Source: Planctomycetota bacterium
Lineage (GTDB): Bacteria; Planctomycetota; Planctomycetia; Pirellulales; Pirellulaceae
Direction: 5' to 3'
Assembly (NCBI GenBank): GCA_029259935.1
Contig: JAJDEH010000299.1
Span: forward strand, 1-30,076
DNA: 30,076 bases
Under the pieces are notes generated by a model. It saw only the letters and a program-made list of their open reading frames with translations. It searched no databases and was not told where the DNA came from. The translations under genes were made by a program, and so were the position numbers. Each line of letters opens with the position of its first letter. Within the stretch, counting starts at the first letter, position 1. Below are positions 25,510-30,076 of this stretch, in pieces.

Positions 25510-26067
25510 ATGAATCCAGGCGTCCGTTGGGTCTTCTCCATTGTCTGCCTACCATGCGTTTGGCTGGCGACGGGATGTGATTCCGCGCCCCGCGCGCCGG
25601 CACTGCGTGACTCAGCCGTTTACCAGAACAATCGAGAGGGCTTTCGATTTTTGGTTCCCGATGGTTGGCTTCAATCGGCATCCTCCGTTTTGCCGGATGA
25701 CTTGGGCGATGGCGAGATTCTGTTAGTGCAATACAAAATGCGAACTCCTTCCAAGAGCGCCACGGTCGAGATCCTCTGTTTCGACGAAACCGAACCGCAA
25801 GACTTGGAGAAGTACCACGCGTTGCCGTCGCATGGCGTCCGCAAATGGATAGCTGAAGAGTCGGCCAAGGATCTCGAAATCAACGGAACTTCCGCCGAAA
25901 GGTACAGTTTTTCGGCGATGCTGGGCGACGACCAAATGATGAAAGACGTGGTGGCCTTTCGAAGGGGGAAACGCGTCTATTCAATCATTGGAATGTTCTT
26001 CGCTTCCGACGAAAAGGCGCGACAACAGTTGCAGCGTGCGGCTGGCAGCGTGATTTGGAAGAACTAA
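25510..26067 (+). CDS. Lipoprotein of unknown function (DUF1795/PsbP-like fold suspected)
   Basis: 185 residues with a lipoprotein signal ending in LATGC (Cys23). The mature part starts with NNREGFRFLVPDGWLQ, has a central beta-rich segment (GEILLVQYKMRTPSKSATVEILCFD) and ends with KRVYSIIGMFFASDEKARQQLQRAAGSVIWKN. This FxxxPxGW opening and a closing helix with SxxW recall PsbP/DUF1795-type domains, which occur in small envelope lipoproteins; that is a pattern-level suggestion only. AGGGA lies six to ten bases upstream of the ATG. The gene follows the DUF1559 gene by 48 nt and converges on the HEAT-repeat gene. Confidence 0.8.
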   Translation: MNPGVRWVFSIVCLPCVWLATGCDSAPRAPALRDSAVYQNNREGFRFLVPDGWLQSASSVLPDDLGDGEILLVQYKMRTPSKSATVEILCFDETEPQDLEKYHALPSHGVRKWIAEESAKDLEINGTSAERYSFSAMLGDDQMMKDVVAFRRGKRVYSIIGMFFASDEKARQQLQRAAGSVIWKN

Positions 26068-26107
26068 CGAGGTGTCTTCCGAGACATCGCTCGTCATCCT
26101 CATTCAG

Positions 26108-27076
26108 TCATTCAGATCCGTTTCCCGGTTCAGTCCGTTCGGCCCCATCATCGTCGTCAGCGGGCTTCTGGGGGTCGAGGATTTCCAGGGCGGTTTTGGC
26201 CGCATCTTGGACGATTTTTTCGGGATCCTTCAACAGCTTGCGAATTTCCGGTAACGCCTCCTCGGACACGGTTCCAATTTGCCCCAACGACCGAACGGCA
26301 TCCCGGCGAACTCGCGTTGCTGGATCGGCCAACACCGCGACCAGAGCCGAAACCGAATTCTTGGCTCCGGGGCCAATGTCACCCAACGCCTCGGCCGAGT
26401 GTTCTCGAACCGTCGCTTCCTTATCCTTAAGATGTTCCACTAACACAGCCTCCGCGCTAACCCCGGCGGCCCTCAGTTTGCCCAGCGTTCGGGCCGCATT
26501 CCAGCGTACCTCGGTCGCCAGATCCTGGTCTTTCAATATTTCGACCAATGGCTCCAGCGCCGGTGCCGCGTCCGAACCGTATTCACTCAAGGCTCGCAGT
26601 ACGTTGACCGTTTTGTCGTTCTCCAACATCTTGACCAGAACGGGGACCGCTGCCTCGCTCGCTGCATCCACTTTTGGCAGCGCCGCGGCGGCAACATTCC
26701 TCACGTGGGGATCCCCATCCGAACATGCCGCAATCAAATCCGCGGCGGCCGGTTTTGCCGCCGGACCGATCGACGCTAACAGTTCGCAGACTTGCCACCG
26801 TATTTCAGCCGACTCCCAGTCAGATCCCGGCTGGTGCTTCAACAGAGTGACCAGCACTTCAACTCCTTCCGCCCCACCGGACGTAAACGCCGCGCGTGCC
26901 TCCTCGACGCTGACCGGATCGGCGCTGCGCAATTGCTTGGCCCATGCACTTGCCGGCCGCCCTTGAAAGAACGTCTCGCCACGGATCGTGCCAAGGATTG
27001 CCTGAGAAGGCTGCAACAATGCAAACAATCCGCCTAGGACGACAAGCACCGCCAGGCTGAGCCACAACTTCTTCAT
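26108..27076 (-). CDS. HEAT-repeat protein with N-terminal signal or anchor
   Basis: 322 residues. After a hydrophobic N-terminus (MKKLWLSLAVLVVLGGLFALL) come about six HEAT repeats. Examples are EIRWQVCELLASIGPAAKPA, PHVRNVAAAALPKVDAAS, EVRWNAARTLGKLRAAG, TVREHSAEALGDIGPGA and RVRRDAVRSLGQIGTVS. The acidic C-terminus (DDDDGAERTEPG) is probably disordered. HEAT arrays act as protein-binding scaffolds; here the location is extracytoplasmic or membrane-bound. The ATG at 27076 has GAGG six bases upstream and is better than the adjacent TTG. It is the last gene of the lipoprotein - DUF1559 - HEAT series, 12 nt after the DUF1559 stop. Confidence 0.88.
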   Translation of the reverse strand: MKKLWLSLAVLVVLGGLFALLQPSQAILGTIRGETFFQGRPASAWAKQLRSADPVSVEEARAAFTSGGAEGVEVLVTLLKHQPGSDWESAEIRWQVCELLASIGPAAKPAAADLIAACSDGDPHVRNVAAAALPKVDAASEAAVPVLVKMLENDKTVNVLRALSEYGSDAAPALEPLVEILKDQDLATEVRWNAARTLGKLRAAGVSAEAVLVEHLKDKEATVREHSAEALGDIGPGAKNSVSALVAVLADPATRVRRDAVRSLGQIGTVSEEALPEIRKLLKDPEKIVQDAAKTALEILDPQKPADDDDGAERTEPGNGSE

Positions 27077-27088
27077 CAAACACCTCGA

Positions 27089-28033
27089 CTAGGGCTGATC
27101 ACTACTATTCTCTCGACCATTCTTTGTCACAAGATAGCAGACTTCTTGAATGTCGAGTTGTTCGGATAGGAGGCGAACCGAACCATCCGCGAACACGACG
27201 TTTGCTCCTTCGGCGTGGAACGAATAGATCTCCCGATCATTAGTGCAATTGACGGCGCACTTTCCGGGCGAAAAGGTGCCGTCTTCGGTTGAACCATGGA
27301 CGCTGAAGGCGTTGCGCGAGTCGGCCCACCCGGAACCTCGCACTCGAATGTCCGGCTCTAGCACGCCCGCACGATAGAGCATCGGTCGGCCGGCCGCTTC
27401 GGCGAACAGCAGCGTATTGGAAAGTCCATCTTGAATGTCCGCGAACGTGGTTATTTCGTTCGATTGCATGGCACCACTGTAGTCCGCGACAGGGCGAATA
27501 AATCCCGCCAGCGCGAGGCCTTCGTCAACACGAATCAACGGCACATAGTCGGATGGGGCCGTCCGCCAATCGACGAAACCGCCACTTGTGAATGTATCCA
27601 ACCGGGGAAAGCGGCGTGGTGTCGTCGGGCAAATGAAAACGTCCAAGGACGACGCTATGGCTTCCGCGTTCATCGGATCACGAAAGTCCCGATCGAAAAA
27701 GTATTTGTCGTGCAAGGTTTGTTGTTCGAGATAAGGCAAAATGAAGACCGCCCAGGAGTGTTCCGCCTTGGCATTGATCTTAAGCGCCTTAAAAGGGCCC
27801 AAAACGCGGGCCGGCGGAATGTGATTGCGCAATTCGTGAAAGCCTTGAACCGCCAACCCCAAGTTTTTGAGATTGTTGGTACACGACGTCCGACGGCCTC
27901 GCTCGCGGGCGGCCTGCACGGCGGGGAGCAAGATCGAGACCAGCACGCCGATGACCGCCATCACCACGAGCAACTCGATCAGCGTGAATGCTCCGGTTCG
28001 ACACTTGCGTTTTTTGATCAGCTTCGGAATCAC
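27089..28033 (-). CDS. DUF1559 domain protein with pilin-like N-terminus, GTG start
   Basis: 314 residues. The prepilin motif is KKRKCRTGA then FTLIELLVVM (Glu at position 5), followed by AVQAARERGRRTSCTNNLKN. The C-terminus has SFHAEGANVVFADGSVRLLSEQL, the family's H-x-G-ANV-F-DGSVR signature. Family members are secreted or surface proteins of unknown role. The start is a GTG (28033-28031) that overlaps the upstream lipoprotein stop in GTGA, which fixes the start and shows coupling. The HEAT gene follows 12 nt later. DUF1559 next to a carboxypeptidase-regulatory-like lipoprotein is, from memory, a frequent planctomycete arrangement. Confidence 0.92.
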   Translation of the reverse strand: MIPKLIKKRKCRTGAFTLIELLVVMAVIGVLVSILLPAVQAARERGRRTSCTNNLKNLGLAVQGFHELRNHIPPARVLGPFKALKINAKAEHSWAVFILPYLEQQTLHDKYFFDRDFRDPMNAEAIASSLDVFICPTTPRRFPRLDTFTSGGFVDWRTAPSDYVPLIRVDEGLALAGFIRPVADYSGAMQSNEITTFADIQDGLSNTLLFAEAAGRPMLYRAGVLEPDIRVRGSGWADSRNAFSVHGSTEDGTFSPGKCAVNCTNDREIYSFHAEGANVVFADGSVRLLSEQLDIQEVCYLVTKNGRENSSDQP

Positions 28034-28473
28034 GGTTCTAAATGAATTGGCGGCAATTGATTGGATTCAGTCTCGATGTCGGCCTGCAAGTCCGAAGTCT
28101 CGGGACTGAGGTATCGTCGCGGCAGCAACATGCGTCCGCGTTCATCTTCGTCTGGCTGTTCGCGCCATATCACGGTCACGGCGTAAGACCCCGCTGGCGC
28201 GCCGTCGTTCTTGGTATGCGTGGTGAGTTGGAATTCTCCGCTCTCACCCACCACGCCACGCGGCCTGTGGAAGGCACCCTCGTCTTGGGGATGAAAAACA
28301 ACTAAGGCTCCCACGGCTGGTTGGTTCTCAACAAGCAACGTACCTCGAACGGCGTAAAGTGGCACGGTTTTCTCGCCGTTACATGATATCCCACTCAAGA
28401 CAGCAAACAGCACGACGCCTCGAACCACATTGATTCTGCTAGTCGCGCGCACCCTAAGTGACTGGTTGGGCAT
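28030..28473 (-). CDS. Lipoprotein with transthyretin/carboxypeptidase-regulatory-like domain
   Basis: 147 residues. A signal peptide ends in LSGISC (Cys about 31), a plausible though imperfect lipobox. The mature part has a prealbumin-like seven-strand pattern: YAVRGTLLVENQPAVGALVVF, GVVGESGEFQLTTH and PAGSYAVTVIWRE. Small planctomycete lipoproteins of this type commonly accompany DUF1559 genes. AAAGG lies about nine bases upstream of the ATG. The stop overlaps the next gene's GTG start (GTGA). Confidence 0.85.
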   Translation of the reverse strand: MPNQSLRVRATSRINVVRGVVLFAVLSGISCNGEKTVPLYAVRGTLLVENQPAVGALVVFHPQDEGAFHRPRGVVGESGEFQLTTHTKNDGAPAGSYAVTVIWREQPDEDERGRMLLPRRYLSPETSDLQADIETESNQLPPIHLEP

Positions 28474-28735
28474 ACCGCTATCGCCTTTCCCGACTTGTCG
28501 TCCCTCATGTTTAGTCTATTTGCCAACGGCTGAAGCGGCAAGTAATACCGAGGGATCTTGGCCGTCACATGCTCGGAAACAGCACTTTTTTCAGCAGTTT
28601 CCAACACTCGCGCAACCGCGTCATCTCCGTGCGTCTGCCGCCCCTCCACAGCTCGCTTGCCTCTTCACGGCAGACATCCGTAACGAACCCTCTCCCTGGC
28701 GAAGCCGCATGTTCAACGCACGAGGCACCGTCTCA

Positions 28736-29638
28736 TTAGAATCTGAGCATTTTCTTGTAGTCTTGCAGCCGAACATCAAGATCTTCACGTTCGATGTTTT
28801 GCATGCGGTCCAGGCTGAAGTCTTCGACGTTGTAACTGGCCACGACGATTCCATAAGCCATCGCCTGCTTCAGTACGTCCGGCTCGAAACTGTCTTGTTC
28901 GGCTAGGTAACCCATCATGCCGCCGGCGAAACTGTCGCCGGCACCGGTGGGATCGACGACTTCCTTGGTGGGAAACGCCGGCAGCACATAGGTTTCGTGT
29001 TCGGAAAAGAACATCGCTCCGTGCTCGCCCTTCTTGATGACGACAAACTTGGGGCCCAAGTCCAGGACTTTCTTTCCCGCCGAAACGAGATTCTCGTCTT
29101 GGGTCAGCAGCTTGGCTTCGCTGTCGTTCAGCACGAGACCGTCGATTCGCTTGAGCAACCGCAGCAGATCGTCGTGTTCTTCGCGAATCCACAGGTCCAT
29201 CGTGTCGGCGACGCATAGCTGCGCGCTGGCCGCCTGATCGAGTACTTTCAATTGCAGCTTGGGCGATCCATTCGCCAAAAAGACGAACTTGCAGCGTTTG
29301 AATTCTTCGGGCAATACAGGATCAAATTCCGCAAAAACGTTCAGGTGAACCTCTAACGTTTCGCGGTCGTTCATGTTCGGCAGATACTTTCCCTTCCAGA
29401 AAAACGTCTGTTTGCCCTCGACGACTTGCAGGCCGCTGGTGTCGATTTTGCGGTTTTGTAAAAGCTGCGTATGTTCGTCGGGCCAATCTTCTCCCACGGT
29501 GCCCACCAGGCGAACCGAGCCGAAATAGCTGGCCGCATAGGAAAAGTAGACCGCCGACCCGCCGAGTACTCTTTCCCTACTGGCGGTTGGGGTTTCCACG
29601 CTGTCAAAAGCCACGGAGCCGACGACAAGAAGAGGCAT
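28736..29638 (-). CDS. PfkB/ribokinase-family sugar (or nucleoside) kinase
   Basis: 300 residues. This is a cytoplasmic kinase that phosphorylates a sugar or nucleoside with ATP. PfkB features are GGSAVYFSYAASYFG near the N-terminus (substrate-binding Gly-Gly), NDSEAKLL with the NxxE magnesium motif (N171, E174), KKGEHGAMFF, and the anion-hole/catalytic motif DPTGAGDSFAGG with D235 as base. Length is normal for the family. AAGGA lies about ten bases upstream of the ATG. It is a single gene, 262 nt from the lipoprotein operon. The substrate cannot be told from motifs; ribose, fructose or adenosine are typical. Confidence 0.93.
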   Translation of the reverse strand: MPLLVVGSVAFDSVETPTASRERVLGGSAVYFSYAASYFGSVRLVGTVGEDWPDEHTQLLQNRKIDTSGLQVVEGKQTFFWKGKYLPNMNDRETLEVHLNVFAEFDPVLPEEFKRCKFVFLANGSPKLQLKVLDQAASAQLCVADTMDLWIREEHDDLLRLLKRIDGLVLNDSEAKLLTQDENLVSAGKKVLDLGPKFVVIKKGEHGAMFFSEHETYVLPAFPTKEVVDPTGAGDSFAGGMMGYLAEQDSFEPDVLKQAMAYGIVVASYNVEDFSLDRMQNIEREDLDVRLQDYKKMLRF

Positions 29639-29971
29639 GAGATCACTTTCCTTAGTATCTTTTTTGAATGGGTAAGGCGGAGGCGAAACTCGCCGAATCG
29701 TCTGTCAATCGAAGAACCCACAACGGACACTTGCCAGTTTGGCAACCGTTTTCAGTAACGATTGCGGCAGTCGAAGCCACAATTATCCGGGTTTCGCGCC
29801 CGCGAGCAACCGGAGTCAGGATCTCCGGAAGTTGCGTCTCCCGAAGGAGCGGCTCTGGAACTGTGCCGCTGGAGTCCGCGAATCCACACGTATTGGTTGT
29901 GTTTGACTATAATCGTTGGTTTGCGGACAACGAGGATTCAAGGCCGCGCCATGGACGCGCGAGGAACATCG
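29639..29971. other. Intergenic region between divergent genes
   Basis: A 333-nt gap between the kinase gene (minus) and the gene starting at 29972 (plus). It should contain promoters for both. TATAAT at 29908-29913 is a possible -10 box for the plus-strand gene, but no good -35 element is at the right distance. The frame at 29668-29985 is not gene-like. Confidence 0.5.
29908..29913 (+). promoter_or_regulatory. Possible -10 box of the gene at the window end
   Basis: A perfect TATAAT hexamer, 58 nt before the ATG at 29972. The -35 position (about 29885-29890, CACACG) does not match consensus, so the call is weak. Confidence 0.3.
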
Positions 29972-30076
29972 ATGACGTGGAATAACCGAAGATTGGCCTT
30001 CACCATTGCATTGGCCTTCTTGCTCGCCGGCTCGGAAACGCGTGCCAACAGCGTACCCCGCTTCGCGGCCATGTTC
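29972..30076 (+). CDS. Secreted protein of unknown type, N-terminal 35 residues only
   Basis: The frame runs from ATG 29972 to the window end without a stop (35 codons). It has a clear signal peptide: MTWNNRRLAF then TIALAFLLAGSETRA, with a likely cleavage after TRA. A good ribosome site, GAGGAA (29961-29966), precedes it by five to six bases; an in-frame ATG at 29951 lies before that site and is less likely. The rest of the gene lies beyond the window, so the family cannot be named. Confidence 0.75.
   Translation, partial: MTWNNRRLAFTIALAFLLAGSETRANSVPRFAAMF

Noticed and set aside
28395..28649. 84-codon minus-strand frame upstream of the lipoprotein operon
   Set aside because: Overlaps the lipoprotein start in another frame, no ribosome site or family motif; most of 28474-28735 appears non-coding.
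1..30076. tRNA, rRNA, CRISPR arrays and insertion-sequence ends
   Set aside because: Read for cloverleaf-like segments, regularly spaced repeats and terminal inverted repeats; none seen by eye. A dedicated tRNA or covariance scan could not be run.

Overview
The window looks like a chromosomal segment of a planctomycete, most likely Pirellulales-like. The evidence is three DUF1559 proteins with pilin-type N-termini, an ECF sigma factor of the Rhodopirellula/Verrucomicrobium type next to a FecR-domain protein, a small planctomycete-style proline-rich lipoprotein, and two neutral-ceramidase-like proteins. This is taxonomic inference from protein families; no rRNA marker is present.

Left part (1-9.4 kb, mostly minus strand). 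The window opens inside a group II intron (1 to about 1337, minus strand). Its reverse transcriptase is frameshifted, and its 5' end lies directly after the T-tract of a strong terminator. That terminator closes an apparent ECF sigma factor - FecR protein - DUF1559 gene set (4792 to 1392). Next come an FHA-GAF-class III nucleotide cyclase with an unusual substrate-site residue, a four-helix membrane protein, a divergently transcribed small lipoprotein, and a PLP aminotransferase.

Middle part (9.5-15.6 kb, plus strand). Two ceramidase-like secreted proteins flank a PhyH-family dioxygenase. They are followed by a membrane-anchored TAXI-type binding protein without a TRAP permease.

Right-middle part (15.7-24.4 kb, minus strand). 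A two-gene membrane oxidase-like unit encodes a CydA-like subunit fused to cytochrome c, plus a partner with about nine membrane helices. Upstream of it is a tightly coupled three-gene operon: a membrane-anchored PQQ-type beta-propeller, a PPDK/rifampin-phosphotransferase-like enzyme that lacks the PEP/pyruvate barrel, and an EMC3/DUF106-like (Oxa1 superfamily) membrane protein with an extracytoplasmic insert. Both internal junctions are 4-nt ATGA overlaps, so the three products probably act together. This is the best candidate for an undescribed system here.

Right end (24.4-30.1 kb). A divergent DUF1559 gene with a near-consensus sigma-70 promoter is followed by a lipoprotein. Facing them on the minus strand is a lipoprotein - DUF1559 - HEAT-repeat operon, then a PfkB-family sugar kinase. 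The window ends in the signal peptide of a new plus-strand gene. I saw no tRNA, rRNA or CRISPR array.
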